From: Gonapodya sp. JEL0774
Taxonomy: Eukaryota; Monoblepharomycota; Monoblepharidomycetes; Monoblepharidales; Gonapodyaceae
Direction of reading: 5' to 3'
Assembly (NCBI GenBank): GCA_027604505.1
Contig: JADIIX010000037.1
Span: 111,876-175,875 of the forward strand
Length of the DNA: 64,000 nucleotides
Below the pieces are notes generated by a model. That model worked only from the letters and a program-made list of their open reading frames with translations, did not search any database and was not told the origin of the DNA. Below are positions 24,093 to 34,729 of this stretch, piece by piece. The translations under genes and the position numbers were made by a program. How positions within the stretch are numbered: position 1 is the stretch's first letter; the number at the start of each line of letters is the position of its first letter.

Positions 24093-25734
24093 TTGGGGAA
24101 ATGTTCTGAGAAAGCCAGAGATCGCCCTGATTCACTGCAAGTGACGAATATTTCATAAAGCGTCGCGCCGGTTTTCACCAACACAGCTCGCTTTCGACGT
24201 TGCTCTGGGCTCTGATGGGTTGTGGTTTCTGGTGGCTACATATCGGGGCAACCTCCTGACGCCTCCCGTCCCAATCAGTCTAACATAAAATTGTTATTTG
24301 CTCTTCAAATAAGGAAGCTAGAGCCACGGAAACCAGCTATCCCTTATCTCACGGAGACAGATATATCTTCAATTCAAAAGTCGAGACAAATCTCTGCCCA
24401 ACTGCATTTGTTTACAAATGCTCTTTTCACTTCCTGGTTTAACGTCCAACTGCAACGGAGTTCTTGAGTAGACGAGCAAGAAAGTACATCAGATTTCTTG
24501 GGCACCATCAACTAGCTTCACTCACGATTGTCTCCGTCCTCACATCAACTTCGTTTATGATTGTGCGCAAGGCAACCGGATCAACATGCTGGGTTTTACA
24601 TAATATGAAACAACTTCTAATCACCGCGCTAAATGCTTAAGCTCCTGTAGACGCTTGCAGCCTTCTGTTTTTTTTTATATACACCATTTAGCGATCGTTC
24701 TGTGAAAATTTGGTTTTCTCAAGCAGTCTGACTGCCAGCCGCAGTTTTGAATAAGTCTCTGAGTCAAGCTGCTGACGTCGCAAAGGACAGTTGCAGATCT
24801 CGTTGTGAAGGATTGCAGGCAGAGGATGATGACGTTTGCTGTCATGTCGTTCAATCTCATGAAACCCAACCTAGTCCCTCAATACTCACCCTTGACTACA
24901 ACTGGTGCAACTGGCAACATGGTGCCAGTGCATGCTATCTGATGAGACTCATTACTGGAAATCGTTGTTGCACATCAGTGAAGATCTTGTTCCCCTCAAA
25001 TCTGTGACACTTCATACTTGTCCCATGTTTTCGTTGACAGAACCGCGTTATGTTCCAATGAGATCAGTCCCCGAATGAACTTTATTTTGGCAAGATCTTT
25101 AGCAGGACCCAAACCTTCAAAGGTGGACTCTGGGGGACCTTGACCTGGCAATGAAAGCTATTGCACATGAGCAAAGATGGATGCCAGAAGTTGGTTAAGT
25201 AGATATCCGAGGACCTCCCTGCACTTAGAGATTTGTTGGTGCTCCTTGATTCTCTGCGATCACCAATTGCTCGCCTTGGGGTCTACTTCTTGTCTCCGAC
25301 TCTCAAAAACCGGAGTATAAAAAACGACGGAAGACTACGACTAGGTTTAAAAGCAAGAACCAACAGCCTTGAGAGCTCACCCAGCGCTCAAGCCAAAGGT
25401 AAGAGCGGGTGAAGAAGTTACCACCGAATTATGTGGTTTCCTTCCACACTGACAACCATCAAACCCGTCGAACGGGCAGCCATCTCATGTTGTGAGCATG
25501 CGACACCCACCCAGCTGACTGATGATTCTAAGAGATGGAGTTCATGACTGAAAGAAATAGTCAAGAAACAGCTTGAGCTTCATGAAGGCAATTCAACAGT
25601 ATTCGTTCGCGAGGTGGGCCTTCTCGACCCGTTTTCATTGAAAGAAGAACACTCGAGAATTCAAACATACGATGTTTAACTGAACCAAAGAGCCGTGGCT
25701 TCAGGGTAAAGTTCGAGTCTCGAAGTGGTGAATC
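24093..25734. other. Long non-coding stretch
   Basis: 1.6 kb between the MFS start and the GTPase stop. Short coding-like pieces occur (for example LLVLLDSLRSPIARLG on the plus strand near 25.2-25.3 kb), but no signal, motif or set of splice sites links them. CpG looks lower in 24.6-25.2 kb than in flanking genes, so a gene or element remnant is possible. Confidence 0.35.
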
Positions 25735-26721
25735 TCAAATGCTTCCTCTCGCCACCGAGTCCCACAACTCCGCAACGTTGGTCCCTGTTTTCGAAGAGAC
25801 AGAAAAAAGGGGAACGTTCCAAGCTTCAGCCTGTGTTCGGACATGGCCATTGCAATCACTATCCAGACGAACCAACGCAAGAGGTACGGTAAGTGAAGAA
25901 AGAGATTCACCTGCTTCGCTGCATCGCTCTGTTGCACTACAATACTATCGCCTTGGTCCACTTTTAGCCCCACGAGAATCAACCGAGCACTGGGGGCACA
26001 CCTTCATTCCATATCCGAAATTTTCCGACATGAGGGACGCCGATGGATAACCTGCAGACAAGTCTTACCGCTTCCATTCATTGTACCAGAAGGTTGTTTC
26101 TTGGAACGATTTGGCCGAGAGCACATCGAAACAGATTAGCATGACCTTTTTGTTTGGAAAGGGAAGAGTAGGGTGGTTTCTACACATCTGGGACTTTCCC
26201 AATTGCGGAGACACACATTTGCATCGACGTAGAACTGTTCCAATAGCTGCCGATAGCGTTCATGTCCGGCGCAGCACCAGATATAGAGATTGGAGGTGTC
26301 CCTGCGACGTGGTTCCATGATAATGCATCACAACAGGATCTCTGCTCTAATTTAATTGTTTCATGCGACGAAGACTCACGGATTTGTGGCGGGCCGGACC
26401 GTCAAATCAGCTCCAAAAGTCTGCAAGTAGTCCGCACAAAACTCGTTACGAAGGAGTCTGGTGTTCGCAAGAGAGGGGGTTTTGAAGGACATTACGAATG
26501 GAAGAAAATCACAGCAAAAATTTTATGATCGATGCTTGTAGGCCGGTCCCCAGAGAATGACTATTGTCGCCGCGAGCTTACCTGGTTACAAGCGCCGATT
26601 TACCGCACCGAGCTGACCCCACGAGCACAACTTTTCTGGCATCAAGAGCGGTTGTTGTAGTGGCATTTGCGTTGTTGGCGGATGGTGGCGGAGTAGCCTT
26701 TGGATTGGAGCTCGTTATCAT
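25735..26721 (-). CDS. Divergent Ras-superfamily small GTPase, possibly IFT27-like
   Basis: Six exons: 26721-26582, 26457-26380, 26301-26217, 26145-26069, 25989-25911 and 25830-25735; 184 aa, phases closed. Seen: P-loop GSARCGKSAL after a Thr/Ala-rich leader; LYIWCCAGHERYR in place of the usual W-D-T-A-G-Q-E (the G3 Asp is Cys and the catalytic Gln is His); LILVGLKVDQGD in place of N-K-x-D; and FSVSSKTG for the G5 loop. There is no C-terminal Cys motif for prenylation. Loss of the G3 Asp and Gln suggests slow or no GTP hydrolysis. The segment before the G3 loop (LTVRPATNPGDTSN) and the lack of a lipid site recall IFT27, a ciliary transport GTPase, but this is a suggestion only. Confidence 0.8.
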
Positions 26722-26993
26722 GTCGCTCAGAACCGGACGCTGGACTTTGAAAATGGGTTTTGAAGATTGAAATCACATATTATGTAGTATTATTCGATTA
26801 AAAATTACAGAAGACACATAAAAGCAAAGTAATCGTGTTTGTTCGTGTAATGGCTGCATTGTTGTCGTCAAGATAACTTTAGCGTGAACAAATCCCAAGT
26901 CCCAGCATCACAACAAATCCGGGTCAGGCTCTTGTGTCCCAGCATCACGTCACAGCAGGACTCCGAAATTTGGAAAATGCAGTTCTCAAATTT

Positions 26994-29366
26994 TTACGAG
27001 CGGTGCGATTGGGGGCCATTGCGGAGAGTGCCACTTCCAAATCGTCGAGATCCCGCATCATTGCTGCCACTCGGGAAGGGCCCTCGAACATCCATTTCGG
27101 GTCCATCCATTGCAGGCTCTGCAGTCTCGCGAGTGGCTAATGGCACAGGTCGCAGTACAGGAGCCGATTCTCGCGTTGCAGCACCAGAGTACACAGACAC
27201 GATGGATGCGGACAACTGGGTGGTCATGTATGTTGTCGCGGAAGATACGGAGGCTGGCTGTGTCATGGTGCGACCAGACAATGCAGCGTCAGATTGGGAT
27301 AAGGGAGATGAGGGTGCCTTGCCATTGGCCTGCTGTAAATATCAACTGTGAGAAAAGTGAGCAAGGTTCAGCGAAGCACCACTGACCTTTCCGGAGGCGA
27401 TCATCCCGAGCATGGATGAGGGGATCGAAGTGCCTCCTCTCCTTGAGACCACATCGTGCTCCAGTACCATAGTAGGGCTTCTTGCCCAAGTCGAAGACTC
27501 AACTCTCCTTGAGATCGCTTGAACTGGCGCTCCTGTGTTCGGAGCGTTGGGTAACATATGCCCCGCAAACTCAAGACATGTTCTGATTTATCGAGAAGAT
27601 CAGACGTTAGGTGTCAGGAACAGCAAACAGCCAAGTCAACCTCAGCTGAGACTCACAGAGGCATTGCACCATAAAGGCCCGTGTCTAAATTCACCCCCAC
27701 GCCCCAACCATCTCTGAATATATGCTTCAGCTCTACCAAATGACCTGGATCAAGAGCAAGTTCATCATCGGAATCCGGTTTGTACTGTTAATTGGGACTG
27801 GTTTAGATGCTGCCTTGGCCAATGAGAGCCACTGGTCTACGAACCCCTTTGACCACTGCACACAATGGCCCCTCGTACGGCACACTGCGGAAGGTCATTC
27901 GTGTAGGTCCCGCCAGGCGGCTGAACAGCCAGTGGGGCTGAAAATACATGATCATTGAAGTTTGGTGCTGAGCTCTTCCCACGAATAGCGCATTCTCACC
28001 ACAGGAAGATTCATATCCTCTCCTTGTAAAGTCGAGGCAGTACTCAACCGTTTGTCGGGGTTGCGGTCGCCAAGCATCGACTCAAAACTGTTGTTCAAAA
28101 TGATATTCAGTGAACCTGTACTGACAATCTGGAGAACGGCAACGTACTCGGTTCCCATCTTTGTGAACTGGCCGGAAACTTTTGCCATCTCGGGATTTCC
28201 TCTGGAGGCGTTGCGACGCTTACGGACAATGACGGATACTCCAAGAAGCACCGCCGTTAAAAACGCGGCTGCTGCACCACCAATGATTGCACCGATGGGA
28301 ATAGAGTTGGATTCAGCACGGGAGTCTGTGCTTCTAGTGTAATGTGTTAATCTTTATTCAGGTTCTCCGGACTGGACCACCAGCGAACTCACGCTCTCGG
28401 AGCGGTTTCTGAAGAGTTCGACGAGAGACCAGAAGCAACTGAAGCAACGGATGTCGATGTGTTTGCAACTACATTGCAGCAATTTGTATTGGACTCGCAG
28501 AGAGTCAAGGAGCCTGTCCCACATCCACAGATCCCTGACGCAAGACCATCGCCGGGTAAGTGCACAGATAACATCAAGAGCAAAAGCAAACGCACCTTGG
28601 ATACATTGAAGCAGATTAGAGCACTCAATACCATCACTGCATGGTTGGCCGCCTGCCATCGCTCCACAGCACTTGGTATTGTTACTGCACCCCACCATTG
28701 TAGATGGACACCCACATTTGCCTGCCAAGGGAGAGTTCTCTATTGAAATTGTACCATCGTAAAGTGCAATCACTCACCATTGACGCAGAAGAGCCCAGCT
28801 GTACACTCTTTGTCACTGCTGCAAGTGGCGTTGTATGGTGCAGCTGACGCAATGGGAACACAAGTCCTTTGTCCGTTCACCAATTGGCAGGATTCAAGAG
28901 CACCGCAACATCTAGTACTTGTGCAACAAAAGTCGTTGACTTTGCTGCAATAGACATGCATTTCTGGTTCGCACTACAATTGAAACTGTGAAGCCATTGC
29001 CCCACGAGCAGGGATGAGGCTTGGACTCACACAAGTCCAAGCACCGTCAATGCAAACATCTAAGCAAAGCTTTTGGCCTGGCGAGCAAGTAGTGTTTGAC
29101 GATTGCCGACGAGAAAGATGGGAGTTCGAAACTGGTATTGCAATGGCAGGTCCTGTGCAAGGAACGAAGGTGCCGACAACGGAGAGAATCGCAAAGCAGG
29201 CATTTCAACACATACCTCCAAATCCTTCCCGAAATCCGAGTTCTTTTGCACCTCGTTCGAGCGAGTCGGTGCGGCGTTTGATGTGGGTGGAGTGGCCCTG
29301 AACGGGAAGGGAAAGCACCAGAGTTGCCAAGAAAGCAACGAAGAGCAAACGGTGACAGTATTCCAT
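26994..29366 (-). CDS. Receptor-like membrane protein: Cys-rich ectodomain, single TM, cytosolic SH3
   Basis: Eleven exons: 29366-29216, 29152-29031, 28973-28778, 28739-28596, 28534-28393, 28333-28148, 28087-28000, 27937-27845, 27784-27657, 27582-27387 and 27332-26994; 594 aa, phases closed. A signal peptide (MEYCHRLLFVAFLATLVLSL) leads into about 230 residues of Cys-dense ectodomain (TCSPGQKLCLDVC, NDFCCTSTRCCG, KCGCPSTMVGC, SNTNCC). Residues near 265-290 form one membrane helix (IGAIIGGAAAAFLTAVLLG) followed by a positive stop, RKRR. The cytosolic part has an SH3 domain (YKPDSDDELALDPG, then FRDGWGVGVNLDTG, then LYGAMPL) and a Ser/Thr-rich tail. SH3 domains bind proline-rich partners, so the protein may link an outside contact to actin or kinase scaffolds. 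The ligand is unknown. Exons near the SH3 start (28000-27845) are the least certain. Confidence 0.82.
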
Positions 29367-30040
29367 CGTCGCTTTGCGTCTTGCGTGGCAGCGTGAGGGA
29401 AGGAGCGTTCCGTCAACTTGTTCTACACAATAATCTGGTGGGAATATTTTCCAGAAGGGAACGGCACCTCAAAGTACCCACCTGTTCCGTTGCCCAACAG
29501 GGGTAACAGCCGTCGCTTTCTTTTGCGAAACGGCATTGTTCTATAACTTAGTACAAATAATCAACAAATCCTAGCTGTCTTTTGCGATTCGATTTGCCAG
29601 TTTTGGTTTACCTTTCCGGAGTAATGGTGCGCCACCTTTGTTGGAATATGTGGCATGGGTTAACCCGAAAAAGGCAACGGAATGCACAAATCTTACACAG
29701 ACGCAAATTGACGCAAGCAAATGCTCGATTGGACTATGTTAAGCTTCTGTAAACTCGGGGTTTCCCCCATAGACAAACTAATTATACAAGTAGGTTTACT
29801 CGCAGTTCGCGATGATGATGAAATCCTGGTAGATACTCATTTTTAATTCTCTTTTCCATTCAATTGTTGATTCCGCTTTATATATATGTAAGCAGAGAGG
29901 AAAATTATTGGTCAAACTGTCTCCAGAGCAGGTGAAACATTGAGAAGCAACACATAGCGGACGCCATGTTGCGGGCACAAACCGATTTGTATCCGGTCCA
30001 CATAACATTATTTCCGCTTCGCTCGCAAAAAAGCACGGCA
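29367..30040. other. Divergent promoter region of two Cys-rich genes
   Basis: 674 bp of AT-rich DNA between the start codons of the SH3 receptor-like gene (minus) and the secreted Cys-rich gene (plus). Co-regulation is possible. No site was identified. Confidence 0.4.
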
Positions 30041-31975
30041 ATGCGTTCGAGCTCCTTAATCACCTGTGGTTTGGCAACGTTTTGGGCCGTAATTCTGTAT
30101 GTGGCGACTATACTGGCCTCCCCTTTCATCGCCGGGAAGACCCAACCTCCTCTTGCAAATGGAGAGTTCCAGGTCGGTCTTGCGTTCGTTCTCTGTCGTG
30201 CTAACCTTAGCCATCGCCAATGTGCGGCTCCAACTGACTTTTCAGAGGGACCATCCGGAAAACCTTCATCCTCGTGGCCATCTTCCTCCATCGTTTCCTG
30301 TCGGGAACCCTTCAACGTCTTCAGTCCCATTCATCTGCGGGTCTGCAGGCTCAATTTGTGGCGGAAGATGCGTTCACAGCAATACCGAACAATGCGTATG
30401 TCTGGCCAAAGTGCCGACCTAAGATTTGGTGTTCGTCCGATTGAGGGAGTTGAGCGATGATTCTTATTCCAATCTTTTCTTGCTTTCTCAGTGTGACCCT
30501 GTTACAGAGCAAGTTTGCAGCAAGGATCTGGTGTGCTGTGGGACATTATGCTGTGACAGAAGACAAATGTGCTCCAATGGGGCGTGCCTGGATTCAGCTC
30601 AAACAATTGGACTAGAATCAACGACATTCTCTTCTTTGTCAAGTTCTTCGGACATCCCGGCTCACATCGTGACCCCTGCATCATCAATCTATTGGAACGA
30701 GAGACCGACTGTCGAAGTTTCCAGTAACCATGCGCTTCCCAGCTCGACTGTAGTTAATTTGCCACATACCACAATCGCAGACACAAGCCCAGAGGGTTCT
30801 ATGTTTGCTGCTTTAACCACCCAAGCGACCGGGATTTCGTGGAGCCCACCAGGACAATTGATAAAAACCCTACAAGGGTCTTTCGAACCTCCCATCGCGC
30901 AATTCAAAGAATTAGCAACTAAGTCCTGGAGTTTTTCGAAAACTTCCAGCCCCGTTTTGTTTAGAGAATTTGAAACGATTGAATCAAGTCCGACCAGTGT
31001 AACGCCGACGAACGAAGTCTCGCCTTCTGTTTTGAGGGCCACTGTATTTAAGTCCGACTCCGGAGAGATTTTGGACTCTCCTGGTGTGTCATTCGCTGAG
31101 GATACCTTCACAACTACCTCCACTACAACAGTCTCACCAACTACGCCGAGTGTCTCCAGTTCCCCATCGAATATCAATGAACCCTCAACTACTCCAACCT
31201 CCACCGAGACTCTGGGTAATCCTTACATGGTGTGGCCGGATTGTCAAGCAAGCTCTTTGTGCGGCTCAGAATGCTTGTTCTCCAATCAAACATGTGTGAG
31301 TGCGCACCACAATACGTGATTTTTGTCACATTGACACCGGAGCTTCGTTTCAGTGCAATAGCACATCTGGAAAAAGCTGTACACTTCCTCAAAAGTGCTG
31401 TGGTAGCACTTGCTGCGAGGCTAACCAGTTGTGTCAGAATGGAACATGTGTGAGAGATCCAAATCCTAGCTCCACTACAGGCACGGCATCTGGCCGTGCA
31501 TATTCAAGTTGCGGTTGGGGACAACAATCTTGCGCTGGATATTGCATCAGTTCATTACTGACATGCGTATGTGGTTCGATCTCAAAATTAACTTTCAGAA
31601 GCGGATGTTTGACGTTATTTTCGTGAACAGTGTGACTGGTATGGTGGAACTTGGTGCGGTATCCAAGGCTACTATTGTTGTGGAAGGAACCAGTGCTGCG
31701 CTCCAGGCGTTTGTGTGGACAACAGTAACTGTCCCTGGGGATCGTACTGCTACAGTTGTTCCGGGGTTGGAAAGCCCAACCTCTGTGGTCCCAGCTGGAC
31801 GACTGCATGTATGAGCGGGGGATCCAGCACAAGCGGCACCTTGAACAGCTGCATTTTGCAAGGATGCTCTTTTGGCCAAACGTGCTACGACTGTACATTT
31901 GCCGGAAATCTTGCTGGCTCCGGAGGTGCCAAGTGTGGATATTCATGGAGTTGCGCTTGTGCCGGAGGTTGCTAG
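30041..31975 (+). CDS. Secreted Cys-rich protein with Ser/Thr-rich linker
   Basis: Five exons: 30041-30172, 30246-30395, 30492-31295, 31354-31566 and 31631-31975; 547 aa, all introns phase 0. A signal peptide (about residues 1-27) precedes a short Cys module (CGSAGSICGGRCVHSN, then KDLVCCGTLCCDRRQMCSNG). About 240 Ser/Thr/Pro-rich residues, likely O-glycosylated, follow. The C-terminal half has ordered Cys blocks: NPYMVWPDCQ, KSCTLPQKCCGSTCC, CDWYGGTWCGIQGYYCCG, KPNLCGPSWTTAC and CSFGQTCYDCTFAG. These align block for block with the next gene, and introns before the last two exons fall at the same Cys positions, so the two are tandem duplicates. No TM or GPI signal is visible. Likely a cell-wall or matrix protein; role unknown. 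Confidence 0.85.
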
Positions 31976-32368
31976 ATTGAAAAAATATGTTTGCATTTCA
32001 TTACCGGGATCTTTGAAACAGGAGAGAGAAGCATTTTCTGAACAGAAAACACACCATGGTATTTTGGTAGACGTATGACTTATGACTTTATGATTGGCCG
32101 ACAGGGACATGACTACGAACTTGAGATAAACCTATGTAGCTTGACCCACACCGAATAGTACATCATTTCTTCGTGAAGCAGGGGAGTTTCCGGAATAATT
32201 CCCAAATTGGGGTCGGGCTCCCAATTTGGACAATCTTCGGGCCAACCCTCGCGACCCTTGCAAAACATATAGAAGATAATACAAAGCCACTCTGCCGTTT
32301 AAAAAACCTTCCCATATCTCGGAGAATCACTGTGTCCATTCCTTTTGCCAGAGAACCGGATCTACCCC
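31976..32368. other. Spacer between tandem Cys-rich paralogs
   Basis: About 390 bp holding the terminator of the first and the promoter of the second paralog. No other feature recognised. Confidence 0.45.
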
Positions 32369-34478
32369 ATGGCAAACATGACACACAGACGGCTTCTTTC
32401 TCGCAGGAGATTCTTGCAGATTGTACTCGCTTTTCTGCTTCTCGCCGTGTTCCCGCTCCACCTTCCACGGGCAACGGCGACGAACACTGGCAATCAGATT
32501 CTTGACGTACGAAGAGACGGAGATATGAATGTCCATGTGCGACAGGTGTGTGGTGCATGATTTCATTGGGTGAAAGGGCCTGTTCGTCATGTATGTCTGG
32601 TAACCATTCCAGGTTGTTCGACGGGACGTGAACGACACAACGACTGCAGATTTGTCTTCCACGATTGCGTTTGAATCTACCACCGTGGAGGATTCCGCTG
32701 CTCCCACCACGACAACGATTGAGAATCCGGGAACCACTCGGGAGACCCTGGACACCAGCGCGGTTGAGCAATCGTCCACAACTACGATGGACGTGACTAC
32801 GATTGTCTTAGCAACGACTAAGAGCGAAAGTGCAACATCCTCAGACGAGAGCGAAAGCACTTCAACTCTCACCACCGGAACTGCGATCACAACTCGCGAA
32901 ACGATTGATACCAGCACTTCGACTCTTCCCAGTACCACTACGACGACAGAGAACGAAATCACACCGACTCTCACCAGTACGACTGCAACGACAGAGAACG
33001 AAAGCGCATCCACTCTCACCAGTGCCATTTCGACGACTGAGGGCAAGAGCACTTCGACTCTCACCAGTGCCATTGAGACAACTGAGAGCGAAAGCACTTC
33101 GACTCTCACCAGTGCCATTGAGACAACTGAGGGCGAAAGCACTTCGACTCTCACCAGTGCCATTGAGACAACTGAGGGCGAAAGCACTTCGACTCTCACC
33201 AGTGCCATTGAGACAACTGAGGGCGAAAGCACTTCGACTCTCACCAGTGCCATTGAGACAACTGAGGGCGAAAGCACTTCGACTCTCACCAGTGCCATTG
33301 AGACAACTGAGGGCGAAAGCACTTCGACTCTCACCAGTGCCATTGAGACAACTGAGGGCGAAAGCACTTCGACTCTCACNNNNNNNNNNGCGAAAGCACT
33401 TCGACTCTCACCAGTGCCATTGAGACAACTGAGGGCGAAAGCACTTCGACTCTCACCAGTGCCATTTCGACAACGGAGGGCGAAAGCACTTCGACTCTCA
33501 CCAGTGCCATTACGACAACTGAGGGCGAAAGCACTTCGACTCTCACCTCCTCAATTTCAACGACAACAGAAAGCGAAATGTCCACTTTCTTGACTTCGAC
33601 AATCCCCACTACAACTGAACCCCCTTTGATTACCATAACTGAGACTACAGCTGAAGTTACCACAACCGCCCCAGCAACTACAACTACTGCAACTGTTGTC
33701 AATCCGTACCTGGAGTGGCCCTCGTGCCCAGTCAATGCGACCTGCGGTGCGACGTGCATGACCAGTGCGCAACGCTGTGTAAGTAGAAATAAGGTGATTC
33801 CCCCCAAAGTTCTCTTTTGCTTCTAACATAATAAACTTATCTCAGTGCAACGCCGAGACGGGTAAAACATGTACTCTGCCCCAAACCTGCTGTGGCAACA
33901 ATTGCTGCAGAGGCGGCTATTCATGCCAGAACGGAACCTGCGTCAAAAATCCGCCATCTAACTCTACTGGGACAGGGACAGGCTCTGCGACAGCTTCTTG
34001 CAGCTGCGGCTATGGATCTCAGTGCTGCAATGGCTACTGTATCAACGCCCAACTTGCTTGTGTGAGTTAACATACTCACGGTGAACGTACATGTCGCTGA
34101 TTCCGTCTGCTATTCGCATCGTCGACCTTTTAGTGCGACCAATGGGGTGGATGGTGGTGTGGTTACAGCTGGCAGCGATGCTGTGGTAATGGTCTGCAAT
34201 GTTGCACAGTCGGAGTGTGTGTAAACGACGGCGACTGCGCAGGTCAATATTGCTACAACTGTGCGGACGTTGGAAAACCGAATCTCTGCGGTCCCTCCTG
34301 GACGGCAGCCTGTACGGGAGTTAGTGGGACTTCAGGTGGCGGAGGATCCACCGATTCATGCGTTACATCGGGATGTTCGACGGCTGGTCAAACCTGCTAC
34401 GATTGTTCGTGGTCTGGCGAGGCCCCTGGCACACGAGGGTACAAGTGCGGATGGAATTGGAGTAACGCGTGTCCGTGA
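32369..34478 (+). CDS. Secreted Cys-rich paralog with 15-residue Thr/Ser repeats (interrupted by assembly gap)
   Basis: Exons 32369-32545, 32613-33778, 33846-34061 and 34134-34478. A signal peptide (RRFLQIVLAFLLLAVFPLHL) is followed by a long Thr/Ser/Glu-rich region made largely of the repeat TSAIETTEGESTSTL. Ten N bases at 33380-33389 break the frame; this is an assembly gap, not a biological frameshift, and the real repeat number is unknown. The C-terminal Cys domain (NPYLEWPSCP, KTCTLPQTCCGNNCC, CDQWGGWWWCG, KPNLCGPSWTAAC, GQTCYDCSWSG, CGWNWSNAC) is collinear with the preceding gene. The stalk would hold the Cys head away from the membrane or wall, as in fungal adhesins and mucins. Function is inferred only from layout. 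Confidence 0.82.
33018..33544 (+). repeat. In-frame 45-nt tandem repeat
   Basis: Eight full units lie before the gap (33018-33377) and three after it (33410-33544), plus a partial unit next to the gap. Six consecutive units are identical at the DNA level, indicating recent expansion or conversion. Each encodes 15 residues rich in Thr, Ser and Glu. Confidence 0.95.
33380..33389. other. Assembly gap (10 N)
   Basis: Run of ten N inside the tandem repeat. Closing with no extra unit would need 23 nt, so the written length is a placeholder. Confidence 0.98.
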
Positions 34479-34729
34479 AGCCGAGCAGGAACTGGACTTC
34501 CTAATGTACTATCGCCACATTATCGACTTTTATCTTGGATGCACTTTCTACTAGTTTAGACTACTGGATTCTTGTACACTTAATTTCCACGTGCATAGTT
34601 CTCCCTAATCAGAATTTTGTCTGGCACTTTTGTGGATCAGAAGTCGCAGATGTTTGATGGAAGAGGCCAGCAAATGTTGGAATTTACCTTCCATCTTCTA
34701 TTTAACACAGCTGTGGCCACCGCCAAATA

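Noticed and set aside
25701-25982. Alternative C-terminal frame of the small GTPase (KQGPTLRSCGTRWREE...)
   Set aside because: Splicing at 25911/25830 restores FSVSSKTGTNVAELWDSVAR, the expected G5 loop and helix, in phase.
30689-31204. 171-aa minus-strand frame
   Set aside because: It is antisense to the Ser/Thr-rich exon of the secreted Cys-rich gene, whose splice phases close exactly.
32327-33379. 350-aa minus-strand frame (VVSMALVRVEVLSPS repeats)
   Set aside because: It is the reverse reading of the 45-nt tandem repeat. The plus strand has the signal peptide, splice sites and Cys domain.
33018-33544. CRISPR-like array
   Set aside because: Units are contiguous with no spacers and form an in-frame protein repeat in a eukaryote.
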